NCBI GenBank assembly: GCA_031292385.1
Contig: JARLHE010000015.1
Location: 1-64,000, forward strand
From: Oligoflexia bacterium
GTDB taxonomy: Bacteria; Bdellovibrionota; UBA1018
Length of the DNA: 64,000 nucleotides
Reading direction: 5' to 3'
The notes under the pieces: model-generated
The model's database searches: none
What the model was told of the DNA's origin: nothing
What the model saw: only the letters and a program-made list of their open reading frames with translations
Program-made: the position numbers and the translations under genes
In this document: in pieces, positions 36,863-46,524 of the stretch
How positions within the stretch are numbered: position 1 is the stretch's first letter
Layout of the letters: each line of letters starts with the position of its first letter

Positions 36863-38635
36863 ATGTTGCGTCGATTACGCGCTTCGGCGCTCCTGCCTTT
36901 ATCTTTGTTCATTTTATCCGCATGCACTCATGCGAAAAAAGCGGAGCCCGCCAACACGCTTCACATCGCTTCGCCCGCGAAGATCAAGGGACTCGATCCT
37001 GTCCAGGCGGATGATTTGTATGCGGGCGATGAGGTTTCCCGACCCTATGAAGGGTTGCTTCAATATCATTATTTAAAACGTCCTTACGTTCTGGTTCCGG
37101 CTCTGGCCGAGGCGCTTCCGATCGTGAGCAAGGATGGCAAGACCTACACGTTCAAAATCCAGAAGGGCATTCTCTTTCAAGATGACCCTTGTTTTAAGGA
37201 GACGGGTGGCAAAGGGCGCGAGCTGACCGCCGACGATTTCGTCTATTCGTGGAAACGTTTGGCCGACCCTAAGAACAACTCTCCTGGATTCTGGATTTTC
37301 GACGGCAAAGTGGTCGGCATCAGCGATTGGCATAACGCTGCTCAAAAGGCCGGCACGGCTGACTATTCGAAGCCGATAGACGGGCTGAAGGCCATTGACC
37401 GCTACACTTTGCAAATCACCCTGACCCAGCCGTCCTCGCAATTTCTTTATTTCCTCGCGATGCCGTTTACGTACGTCGTTCCACATGAGGCCGCGGAGTT
37501 TTACGGCGTGGAATTCGCGAACCACCCCGTGGGGACCGGCCCTTACCGTCTGACCGAATCGACCCCGGGGAGCAAATACGTTTGGGATCGTAATCCGACT
37601 TTCCGGATGGAGCGCTATCCGTCGGAAGGAGAGACGGGCGATCAGGCCGCGGGCTATCTCGCGGATGCGGGCAAGACCCTTCCTCTGAATGATCGGGTCG
37701 TGATGACGGTTTACGAGGAATCGCAGCCTCAGTGGCTGTCTTTCATGGCCGGTAAGCTCGATCTTTCGGGGATTCCCAAAGATAATTACAGCCAGGCGGT
37801 TTCGGCTTCCAAGGAAATCAATCCCGAGCTCGCCCGGAAGGGAATTCGACTCGTCAAGAGCCCTGGCCTTGACGTGACTTACGAAGCTTTCAACATGCTC
37901 GACCCCGTGGTGGGGGGCATGAGCCCGAGAGCCAAGATGCTGCGTCAGGCGATCAGCCTCGCGATGGATCATGATCCCGCGATCGAACTGTTTTACAACG
38001 GACGGGCGATCAGCGCCGAGGGCCCGATTCCGCCCGGTATTTCCGGCTACGATCCTGCGTTTAAAAATCCATATCGTCACGAGAACATCGCGCGCGCCAA
38101 GGACCTGCTCGCCAAAGCCGGCTATCCGGACGGCAAAGGGTTGTCTCCGCTCGTTTATCTTTCGACCTCATCCAGCACGGATCGGCAGTTGAGCGAGCTT
38201 TTTTCGAAGATGCTGGCGAATATCGGCGTGACGCTTGACGTGCGCACGTCCTCCTGGCCCGAGTTCACGGCTTCGATCAAGCAAGGCAAAGGGCAGCTCT
38301 GGGGAATGGCCTGGCAGGCGGATTACCCGGATGCGGAAAATTTCCTGCAGCTTCTTTACAGCAAGAACGCGCGGCCGGGGCCGAACGATGCCGCCTATTC
38401 GAATCCTGAATTCGACCGCCTTTACGAAAAAGCCCTGACCTTACCGGACGGCCCGCAAAGAACGGCGATTTACCAGCAGATGGTGAAAATCGCGGCGGAA
38501 GACGCGCCGTGGGTTTTCGGCGTGGATCGCTTGATTTTCGACGTGGTCCATCCCTGGACGAAGAACGTGAAGCTGAACATTTTCGATCATGGCTGGTGTA
38601 AATACGTGAAGATCGATCCGTCCTTAAAGAAGTAA
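36863..38635 (+). CDS. oppA: Peptide ABC transporter substrate-binding lipoprotein
   Basis: 590 residues, lipobox LSAC (about Cys21). An SBP family 5 protein: 'PANTLHIASPAKIKGLDPVQADDLYAGDEVSRPYEGLL' at the mature start, 'PVGTGPYRLTE' in the middle, and 'GMAWQADYPDAENFLQLLYS' late. It captures oligopeptides in the periplasm for the OppBCDF permease just downstream (12-base gap). I start at ATG 36863, which opens the signal peptide; 36815 would add an unlikely leader. A peptide importer fits a protein-digesting lifestyle. Confidence 0.93.
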   Translation: MLRRLRASALLPLSLFILSACTHAKKAEPANTLHIASPAKIKGLDPVQADDLYAGDEVSRPYEGLLQYHYLKRPYVLVPALAEALPIVSKDGKTYTFKIQKGILFQDDPCFKETGGKGRELTADDFVYSWKRLADPKNNSPGFWIFDGKVVGISDWHNAAQKAGTADYSKPIDGLKAIDRYTLQITLTQPSSQFLYFLAMPFTYVVPHEAAEFYGVEFANHPVGTGPYRLTESTPGSKYVWDRNPTFRMERYPSEGETGDQAAGYLADAGKTLPLNDRVVMTVYEESQPQWLSFMAGKLDLSGIPKDNYSQAVSASKEINPELARKGIRLVKSPGLDVTYEAFNMLDPVVGGMSPRAKMLRQAISLAMDHDPAIELFYNGRAISAEGPIPPGISGYDPAFKNPYRHENIARAKDLLAKAGYPDGKGLSPLVYLSTSSSTDRQLSELFSKMLANIGVTLDVRTSSWPEFTASIKQGKGQLWGMAWQADYPDAENFLQLLYSKNARPGPNDAAYSNPEFDRLYEKALTLPDGPQRTAIYQQMVKIAAEDAPWVFGVDRLIFDVVHPWTKNVKLNIFDHGWCKYVKIDPSLKK

Positions 38636-38647
38636 GCAGAGCTTGGT

Positions 38648-39583
38648 ATGATTTCGTACATTCTCAGAAAAATCGTGAGCACGATCCCGACTCTTTTCGG
38701 GGTGACTTTCCTCGTTTTCATTTTGTTCAATATCGCGGGCGGGGATCCCGCGCTTCGGATCGCGGGCAAGTACGCCACTGCCGAGCGCATCGCGGAGATC
38801 CGTCATCAGCATGGCTGGGATCAATCGCTTCCGCTGCAATACACGCATTTTTTGAAAGAGATCGTCACTTTCGATTACGGAACGAGCGATGTGACCCATC
38901 AGCCGGTGCGCGACATGATTTTGGGCGGTATCGGTCCTTCGCTTTCGCTGACCGTGCCGGCGTTTTTTCTGACGACTTTGATCGCGATCGTGATCGGTTT
39001 GCTCGTGGCTTACTTCCGGGGCCGTTGGGTCGATAAGGTGGTCGTGATCGGTTGCGTTCTGGGCATGAGCATTCCGATGCTCGCTTATATTCTGTTCGGT
39101 CAGTATTTCTTCGCCTACCGGCTCGGCTGGTTCCCGATCCACGGGTTTGAAATGGGCTTTCCGGAGCAGCTTTATAGCGTGGCTCTTCCGGTGATCATCT
39201 GGGTAATGGTGAGCCTGGGATATGATGTTCGGTTTTACCGGACTGCCGTGCTCGAAGAGACCAATCAGGATTACGTGCGCACCGCCCGGGCCAAGGGTTT
39301 GGCCGAGCCTCGCGTGTTTTTGAAGCACGTGCTGAAAAACAGCATGGCGCCGATCATCACCAACGTGGTGATCGAGATCCCGCTTTTGATCATGGGCGCG
39401 TTTCTGCTCGAGAGCTTCTTCGGTATTCCCGGCATCGGCGGCATTACCATCGATGCGCTCAATAACAGCGACTTCCAGGTGCTGAAGGCCATGACGGTGC
39501 TTCAGTCGTTTCTGCTGATTTTCGGCAACACGATGACTGACGTTCTGTATGTATGGGTGGACCCGAGGGTGAAACTGTCATGA
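38648..39583 (+). CDS. oppB: Peptide ABC transporter permease OppB
   Basis: 311 residues, six membrane segments. 'ISYILRKIVSTIPTLFGVTFLVFILFN' is the family's opening helix; the EAA-like coupling loop is 'DYVRTARAKGLAEPRVFLKHVLKNS' at about 213-237. It forms the inner-membrane channel with OppC, whose gene overlaps it by 4 bases. Confidence 0.96.
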   Translation: MISYILRKIVSTIPTLFGVTFLVFILFNIAGGDPALRIAGKYATAERIAEIRHQHGWDQSLPLQYTHFLKEIVTFDYGTSDVTHQPVRDMILGGIGPSLSLTVPAFFLTTLIAIVIGLLVAYFRGRWVDKVVVIGCVLGMSIPMLAYILFGQYFFAYRLGWFPIHGFEMGFPEQLYSVALPVIIWVMVSLGYDVRFYRTAVLEETNQDYVRTARAKGLAEPRVFLKHVLKNSMAPIITNVVIEIPLLIMGAFLLESFFGIPGIGGITIDALNNSDFQVLKAMTVLQSFLLIFGNTMTDVLYVWVDPRVKLS

Positions 39584-40490
39584 AAGAATTAACGGCGGCG
39601 GATGAAGCCAATTTGATCGAATTCGCGGTCCCGGAAGGCCGAAGCCTGATGCAAGACGGGCTGCGCCGCTTGAAAAAAGACAAGCTCGCGATCGCCTGCA
39701 TCGGGATTGTTATCTTTTACGCTCTGGTCGCGATCTTGGCGAAGCTTGGGGTGATCGCGACTCCTTGGGACGTGAAGGTCGCCGGGTCGTACTCGCCTCC
39801 GTCTTTCCAGTCGTTGCCGCTGATTTTCGGCACGGATAATTTCGGTTACTCGGTTTTCTACAAAGTGATCCAAGGCGCGCGCGTTTCGATGAGCGTGGGG
39901 CTGGTCTCGTGCATGATCAGCACGCCGATCGGGATCACGCTGGGGGCGCTTGCCGGTTACTTCGGCGGCTGGATCGACGAAGTGGTGGTTTGGCTTTTCA
40001 CGACCTTGTCGTCAGTGCCATCGATCATGCTCTTGATCGCGATCGTCTTCGTGCTGGGCAAGGGCTTGGGCGCGATTTATTTCGCGCTCGGAATCACGGC
40101 CTGGGTGAGCCTGTGCCGCGTGATTCGCGGCGAGTTCATGAAACATAAGACGCGCGATTACGTGCTCGCGGCCGAGAGCGTGGGCGCAAGCCATTTTTCT
40201 CGGGTTTTTAAGCATATTTTGCCGAACGTTTCGCATTTCGTGATCATCGATGTCTCGATCCAGTTCATGTCCGCCATCAAGGCGGAAGTGATTTTGTCCT
40301 TCCTCGGTATCGGCGTGCAGGGGCAGCCGAGCTGGGGCGTGATGATCGACGACGCGAAGCTTGAGCTTTCGCGCGGCGCCTGGTGGCAGCTGGCGGCGGC
40401 GACCATGGCGATGTTTTTCATCGTACTGGCTTTCAATATCTTAGGTGACGCGCTTCGCGACGCGCTCGATCCGAAGCTGAAAGGGCACGC

Positions 40491-40494
<4 letters not shown>
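39580..40494 (+). CDS. oppC: Peptide ABC transporter permease OppC
   Basis: 304 residues with N-terminal cytoplasmic extension and six membrane segments. The coupling loop is '[24 protein letters not shown]' (about 194-217). ATG 39580 overlaps the oppB stop as ATGA and has GAGGGTGA upstream; a start at 39553 is possible but adds nothing. Its stop overlaps the oppD ATG the same way. Confidence 0.96.
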
Positions 40495-41494
<1,000 letters not shown>

Positions 41495-41495
<1 letters not shown>

Positions 41496-42499
41496 TGTCG
41501 GAACAAGTTAAAGACCCGGTTTTGCTTTCGGTTCGTAATCTGGTGAAACGCTTTCCGATCCACGGAGGGCTTCTTTCGCGCGAAGTGGCGAGCGTTAAGG
41601 CCGTTTCGGGCGTCTCGTTCGATATCAAGCGCGGGGAAACCCTGGGGCTGGTCGGCGAGAGCGGTTGCGGAAAATCGACGCTCGGTCGCTGCGTTTTGCG
41701 CTTGATCGAGCCGACCTCCGGCGAGGTGATTTTCGATGGCCGCGACATCACGAAGCTCGCGCCGGCCGAAATGCGGAAGCTGCGCCGTCGGATGCAGATT
41801 ATTTTCCAGGATCCCTATGCCTCGCTCAATCCTCGCATGACGGTCGAGGAGATTTTAGGGGAGCCTCTCGATATCCATCAGCTGACCAAGTCCAAGGCGG
41901 ATCGGCATAAGCGCATAGTCCAGCTTCTGGATCTTTGCGGTCTTCGCCGCGAGGCGATCTCGCGCTATCCGCATGAGTTCTCGGGCGGCCAGCGCCAGCG
42001 TATTTGCATCGCCCGCGCGCTCGCGGTCGAGCCTGATTTCATCGTTTGCGACGAGCCGGTATCGGCGCTCGATGTCTCGATTCAGGCGCAGATCGTGAAT
42101 CTGATGATGGATCTGCAAAAAGAGCTCGGGCTCACTTATCTTTTCATCGCCCACGATCTGAAGGTCGTGGAGCATATCTCCAACCGCGTGGCGGTGATGT
42201 ACCTCGGAAACGTCGTTGAGGTCGCCGAAGCCCAAGAGCTTTATGCGAATCCGAAGCATCCTTACACCCAGGCCTTGCTCTCGGCGATTCCCATCCCGGA
42301 TCCGATGCGCCGCAAAGAGCGCGTGATCCTCAAAGGGGATGTGCCTTCACCTATTAACCCTCCCGCCGGCTGCCATTTCAACCCGCGTTGTCCGGTTGCT
42401 CGCAGCGGGCCTTGCCAGGCCAAGGCTCCCGAGCTGAAGCTCGCGCCTGGTCATCAGACCGCGATTCCACACGAAGTGGCTTGTCACTTCGCCGAGTAA
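41495..42499 (+). CDS. oppF: Peptide ABC transporter ATPase OppF
   Basis: 334 residues. Walker A GESGCGKS at 54-61, signature '[15 protein letters not shown]', Walker B '[12 protein letters not shown]', and the C-terminal '[13 protein letters not shown]' oligopeptide motif. Partner of OppD. The last 16 bases overlap the convergent deaminase gene. No clear terminator separates the two. Confidence 0.97.
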
Positions 42500-43245
42500 A
42501 GTTCTTGGATCGGAACGGGGCTGAGATCGAGCGCCGTTCGCTGAGCGTGCGGCCCCGGGTCGTTTTCGTCATATAATACGCGGATCGTGCGTGCATCTTC
42601 GCAGAAGTCCCAGATCATGCCCGCGCACATCCGGCAGGGCTTGAGTGTCACGTAGAGAGTCGAACCGGCCGGGATCGGTTTCCCCGTGCGCGCATAGAGT
42701 GTCCGGAGCAGGTTCATTTCGGCGTGGCAGCTGCGATTCCGCGCGTTCGTGTTGGCGCCATAGGCGAGAAGCTCGCCTTGCTGAGAAACCAAAACCGCGC
42801 CGATGGGGCGATCGCTCGCGTAAAGCGGCGCTTTGCCGCGCGCGACGGATTGCGCAAGCCATCTCGCCTGAGCCATCGGCGACCCCGGACCGGGCTCGGC
42901 GATTTCGGGCAGGGGAGGCGGATCGATCCGAATCGCGTCTTGTGATAGGCGGGTTTGCAAAACGTCTTTGGGGACGTCCACGTCGATTCGCTTCGCGCAG
43001 ACCTTCACCAACCCGCGAAGCGCTTCGTTCATCGGTGCATTCGTGTAAATTCGCTCGCGCAAAATCTTGCGCGCCATCTCAGTCTCGCGCTCATAGAGTC
43101 CTTGGATGAGGACCGCAGGGGCGCTTAGAAACGGCGGTGCTTGGCGCGCGGCCTGAGACCAATAGACGGTGTGCTGATCGCCTCGAGAAGAAGTGAGCAG
43201 CGCGAGGTCGGTTGAATTTTCCGTCATTTGCATTCTGTCTGACAT
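42484..43245 (-). CDS. Bd3614-like cytidine deaminase-fold protein
   Basis: 253 residues. The C-terminal half is a zinc deaminase: 'CHAEMN' (His174, Glu176) and 'PCRMC' (Cys204, Cys207). An N-terminal domain of about 120 residues ('[30 protein letters not shown]') precedes it, the layout I recall for the Bdellovibrio Bd3614 deaminase group. Substrate could be free nucleotides, nucleic acid or a toxin-like target; not readable. ATG 43245 follows the HNH stop by 8 bases; a TTG at 43266 would overlap it. Likely co-transcribed with the HNH gene. Confidence 0.8.
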   Translation of the reverse strand: MSDRMQMTENSTDLALLTSSRGDQHTVYWSQAARQAPPFLSAPAVLIQGLYERETEMARKILRERIYTNAPMNEALRGLVKVCAKRIDVDVPKDVLQTRLSQDAIRIDPPPLPEIAEPGPGSPMAQARWLAQSVARGKAPLYASDRPIGAVLVSQQGELLAYGANTNARNRSCHAEMNLLRTLYARTGKPIPAGSTLYVTLKPCRMCAGMIWDFCEDARTIRVLYDENDPGPHAQRTALDLSPVPIQELYSAK

Positions 43246-43253
43246 TAGCACAG

Positions 43254-44168
43254 TTATAATCGCCAAAACGTCTGGATCGTCTCTCGGCCATAAACCCGCG
43301 CGGCCTCAAAAGCGTTATGTTGGGAGCATAAGAGCCGCAAATTCGCGAGATCGTTCCCGCCGCCGAGGCCTTTCGGTATTCGATGATCGATCTGCAGGCG
43401 ATGCCGCGATTCGCATCTCCGTCCGGTCACTGGATCAACATAGGTGCAACGCGACCCATCGCGACGCCAAACCTCGCGTTTTACTGCTGCCGGAATGGTT
43501 TTCACCTCTGACGTCCCAACCGATGCTTTCGCTCGGACTTCTTGTTGGGCCGGATCGAGTTCCTTCAGCGCGCGCTTTGCGAGGTAGGTAACCAAATCGG
43601 AAAGCGTCATCTCGGGGAATTGATGCGCGAGAAGGCCTTTCAACTTCTCCAAGTTTTCCAAGGTTTCATTGCTGAGATTCAATCGAACTTCGGAAAAGTC
43701 CGCGCTTACGGGCCGAACCGTTTCCGGTCGATGCTTCTCAGGTTCAGGACTCATCGCAAGCAGCGTGCGCTCGGCCTCGCGCGTTGATTTGCCTTCGAGG
43801 CTTTGCACGACTTCCTGTTTTTGTGTGACGCTCACCGGCCTTCCCAGTTTTGCTTCTTGTCTAAAAAATTTCTGTGCCTGTACGAGCACCGAAAGCGTGA
43901 GTTCGCCGCTTTGCACCTGTGCTTCGACTTGCGGAAGCTCACGAAGCAGTCGCATTGAATCGATCCGAAGCTGCGCGGCGCTTTCGCTGTATCCCAGTTC
44001 TTTGACGGCGTACTCGAACAGCGAGGAGTAACCTAGGGCACAAAATAATTTCCGCGCCTCGATCTCGCGAAGATGGTAAAGGATCTCGGTCGTGAGCCGA
44101 GTTTCCTCGCGCACGAGGGATTTTGTTTGGGAAAGAAGAGCGGAATCCGAAAGTTTTTGAGTCGTCAT
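43254..44168 (-). CDS. HNH endonuclease-motif protein (DUF222-like architecture)
   Basis: 304 residues. The N-terminal helical half ('REIEARKLFCALGYSSLFEYAVKELGYSESAAQLRI', about 34-70) is typical of HNH proteins that occur in several copies in Bdellovibrio-like genomes. The C-terminal HNH motif is 'REVWRRDGSRCTYVDPVTGRRCESRHRLQIDHRIPKGLGG', then 'NLRLLCSQHNAFEA' (His/Asp-His, Asn, His intact). It may be a nicking or homing-like nuclease. Role of the pairing with a deaminase is unknown. Confidence 0.85.
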   Translation of the reverse strand: MTTQKLSDSALLSQTKSLVREETRLTTEILYHLREIEARKLFCALGYSSLFEYAVKELGYSESAAQLRIDSMRLLRELPQVEAQVQSGELTLSVLVQAQKFFRQEAKLGRPVSVTQKQEVVQSLEGKSTREAERTLLAMSPEPEKHRPETVRPVSADFSEVRLNLSNETLENLEKLKGLLAHQFPEMTLSDLVTYLAKRALKELDPAQQEVRAKASVGTSEVKTIPAAVKREVWRRDGSRCTYVDPVTGRRCESRHRLQIDHRIPKGLGGGNDLANLRLLCSQHNAFEAARVYGRETIQTFWRL

Positions 44169-44529
44169 GCGAACTCTATACGCGACGATTTTTGAGGCCT
44201 CTGGCTGGCTCGCAGTGAAATGAAGTTTATGTTTTTTTTAAAAAACGAAGTCGCGATGAAATCCGCGCGTTAAAAGTCAAATACGTGTTTGAAATGCGGG
44301 ACTTTAAATGCAATCAGGACTTCTGAAAAATGCGGCTCAAAAACACGTCAATAGAAATTTCGAAAACTTCTCAGGCCTGCGTGAGACTGAAGGCGGTAGG
44401 CGGATGCATCACTCCAAAGCCGACTTCGAATTCAGCACTGAGCAAGGAAACACCACTATAAAAGCAGGAGGAGAAACTCTATTGATTGATTCCCATAAAC
44501 TCTGTATGCAGCGTTTTAGGGGAAGAAGG
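44169..44529. other. Intergenic/leader region upstream of FGE-like gene
   Basis: 361 bases divergent between the HNH gene and the FGE-like gene. The left part has a run of T and A (about 44230-44250) and probably both promoters. An in-frame open stretch continues from 44308 but is not protein-like. A strong AGGAGGAG at 44466-44473 sits 8 bases before an in-frame TTG at 44482, a possible true start of the next gene. Confidence 0.5.
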
Positions 44530-45342
44530 ATGAAAGTTTCTGTTCTGGCAGTCGTTCTAAGTCTTTCGTTATTAACAACTATTCAGGCGCTTGCCGGCGG
44601 AATAAACAACGCGCTCTTCGTTAAAATTCCACATGGGACATTCCAGATGGGAAGCCCGGCTGGCGAGGACGGTCATTTTGAAAACGAAGGCCTTCATACG
44701 GTGACAATCAGTCACGACTTCGAGATCGGCGTGTATGATGTGACCCAGCGCCAATGGTTCCAGGTGATGGGGAATAACCCGTCCTATTTCAGTTCGCAGC
44801 GGTATTGCGGCAGCGACTTCGTCTCCGTGAACGGAATCGGACTTTGCCCGAATAATCCGGTTGAACAGGTTTCTTGGAACGACGCTCAGTCGTTCATCCA
44901 AAAGCTGAATCAAGCGGGCGACGGCTACACCTACCGCTTGCCGACGGAAGCCGAGTGGGAATATGCGGCTCGCGCCGGATCGCAAACGGCTTACTACTTT
45001 GGAAACGACGAGAACCTGCTTGATGCAAATGCCTGGTACGCCGAAAATGCAGGCAGTCAGACCCACCCGGTGGGATTAAAAACCGCGAACGCATTCGGCC
45101 TCTATGATCTGGCCGGGAACGTGTTTCAGTGGGTGCAGGACTACTACGGCGGCAACTACGCTAGCGCATCGGTGACCGACCCCGTGGGTCCTAGCTCGGG
45201 CACGATCCGGGTGTTCCGTGGAGGAGGCTGGGCCTACTATCCCCAGTTCTGCCGATCCGCTGTCCGTTTCGGCGACACGCCTGAAACTCGCACCTATGAT
45301 GCGGGTTTTCGCCTGGTCAGGACGAAGTCAGTAGATCCTTAG
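44530..45342 (+). CDS. Exported formylglycine-generating-enzyme-like (SUMF1) protein
   Basis: 270 residues from ATG 44530, signal peptide to about residue 23. The body is an FGE-sulfatase domain: 'FVKIPHGTFQMGSP', 'PVEQVSWNDAQSFIQKLN', 'YRLPTEAEWEYAARAG', 'GLYDLAGNVFQW', 'RVFRGGGWAYYPQFCRSAVRF' and 'AGFRLVR'. True FGEs have two active-site cysteines near this end; only the CRS cysteine is seen, so it is more likely a non-oxidase relative, as in many bacterial surface proteins. A TTG start at 44482 with perfect Shine-Dalgarno would add 16 residues before the signal. Confidence 0.85.
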   Translation: MKVSVLAVVLSLSLLTTIQALAGGINNALFVKIPHGTFQMGSPAGEDGHFENEGLHTVTISHDFEIGVYDVTQRQWFQVMGNNPSYFSSQRYCGSDFVSVNGIGLCPNNPVEQVSWNDAQSFIQKLNQAGDGYTYRLPTEAEWEYAARAGSQTAYYFGNDENLLDANAWYAENAGSQTHPVGLKTANAFGLYDLAGNVFQWVQDYYGGNYASASVTDPVGPSSGTIRVFRGGGWAYYPQFCRSAVRFGDTPETRTYDAGFRLVRTKSVDP

Positions 45343-45438
45343 GTCCTGGATCCCGCAGCGGGTGAGGTTGGGACTGGCCGTGCGACCACCTCCGCCGGCG
45401 GAGTTAAGCCGCCGTGTGGGTTCGATCAGCGTTTTGTT

Positions 45439-45523
45439 TGGTGCTCCAAGAGGGACTTGAACCCCCACGCCTTGCGGCACCAGATCCTAAGTCTGGCGTG
45501 TCTGCCAATTTCACCATTGGAGC
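45439..45523 (-). tRNA. tRNA-Leu (UAG)
   Basis: Eighty-five bases with encoded CCA (complement of 45439-45441). The acceptor stem pairs 45443-45449 with 45517-45523. The anticodon stem CCAGA/TCTGG encloses CTTAGGA, with anticodon TAG at 45487-45489 on the complement. A long variable arm (GTGCCGCAAGGCGT) confirms a class II tRNA. Confidence 0.96.
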
Positions 45524-45549
45524 GACTGAATGGTCTGAATATGGATCGA

Positions 45550-46053
45550 TTATCGTTTTGGCGCAAGCGCGGACTCGATGGCGGGTTCGAGGGCGCTGGG
45601 TTTTGTGGTTGGGGGGAACCGGCCGACCACTTTTCCGTTCGTATCGATGAGGAACTTGGTGAAATTCCACTTGATTCCGCTCAGGCCCAGGAGGCCCGAT
45701 TTCTGCTTTTTCAGGTACTGATAGAGGGGGTGAGCCCCGGCGCCGTTGACGTCGATTTTGGCGAAGAGCGGGAAAGTGACGTTATAGGTCAGTGAGCAGA
45801 ATTTCTGGATTTCCTCCGGAGAGCCGGGTTCTTGGGCTCCGAATTGGTTGCAGGGAAAGCCGAGAACCACGAGGCCCTTGTCTTTGTACTTCTCGTGAAG
45901 CGCCTCAAGGCCTTCGTATTGCGGGGTGAAGCCGCATTTGCTCGCGACGTTGACGATCAAGAGGGCCTTGCCGCGATAGGGCTCGAGAGTGGTTTTTTTG
46001 CCGTCGATCGTTTGGAGCGGGATAGAATAGATATCTTTTGCGGGAGTTGCCAT
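45550..46053 (-). CDS. Glutathione peroxidase family thiol peroxidase
   Basis: 167 residues, typical length. 'NVASKCGFTPQYEGLE' has the peroxidatic Cys40, 'GFPCNQFGAQEPG' the Gln and a second Cys, and 'WNFTKFLID' the Trp and Asn of the active site. Cys rather than Sec, and the bacterial architecture, suggest thioredoxin-dependent reduction of peroxides. The gene follows tRNA-Leu on the same strand; divergent from the methyltransferase-like gene. Confidence 0.95.
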   Translation of the reverse strand: MATPAKDIYSIPLQTIDGKKTTLEPYRGKALLIVNVASKCGFTPQYEGLEALHEKYKDKGLVVLGFPCNQFGAQEPGSPEEIQKFCSLTYNVTFPLFAKIDVNGAGAHPLYQYLKKQKSGLLGLSGIKWNFTKFLIDTNGKVVGRFPPTTKPSALEPAIESALAPKR

Positions 46054-46082
46054 GGCTCAAGAATTAGCAGAGAAATGGGGAT

Positions 46083-46457
46083 ATGGATATCGGCGCTTGG
46101 CGAGAATTCAATTCCTATGTTCCGGCGGGCGGGAAGATTTTGGATGCTTCGCGTGCGACGGGGCTCGGGGCGACTTCCGATCTGCGCCTCGTTTCGCTCC
46201 CGCGTGAAGAATATGACGCTGTTTGGGCTCATGAGTCGCTTTTCGGATACAAGGCCGATGAATGCCGCCGCGCGATGGCCACCTTTTTTTTGACGCTTAA
46301 GCCCCGGGGAATTCTCTTTGTTTCTTTCGAGGAAAACGAGGAGTTTCACGCGGATGATTATGCTTCGCTGGTGCGGCAGCATGGGTTCACCCTGATATCT
46401 TCCGGCAGGGATGCGCGGTACCCCGAACGCGTCGCTTTTATTGCGCGAAGAATTTGA
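46083..46457 (+). CDS. Shortened SAM-methyltransferase-like protein
   Basis: 124 residues. 'EEYDAVWAHESLFGYKADECRRAMATFFLTLKPRGILFVSFEE' is the second half of a Rossmann methyltransferase (motifs IV to VI), and 'GGKILDASRATGLGA' stands where 'ILDLGCGTG' should be. The segment between motif I and motif IV, about 40 residues long in complete enzymes, is missing. The cofactor motif is therefore damaged or absent; probably not a working methyltransferase, perhaps decaying. Confidence 0.5.
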   Translation: MDIGAWREFNSYVPAGGKILDASRATGLGATSDLRLVSLPREEYDAVWAHESLFGYKADECRRAMATFFLTLKPRGILFVSFEENEEFHADDYASLVRQHGFTLISSGRDARYPERVAFIARRI

Positions 46458-46524
46458 CGCCGGCCCTCAATCAGCTCAGTAAATTTTCAGAAATTCCGCG
46501 CATTTGTCGAAACGAAGGGTGGAC

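Noticed and set aside
45390-45414. Palindrome CTCCGCCGGCGGAG and overlapping CGGCGG/CCGCCG pair after the FGE-like gene
   Set aside because: Could be a terminator stem, but no T run follows and alternative pairings compete; too weak to annotate.
45404-45670. Leftward frame containing 'MVKLADTPDLGSGAARRGG'
   Set aside because: This is the familiar false translation of a tRNA-Leu gene; it covers 45439-45523.
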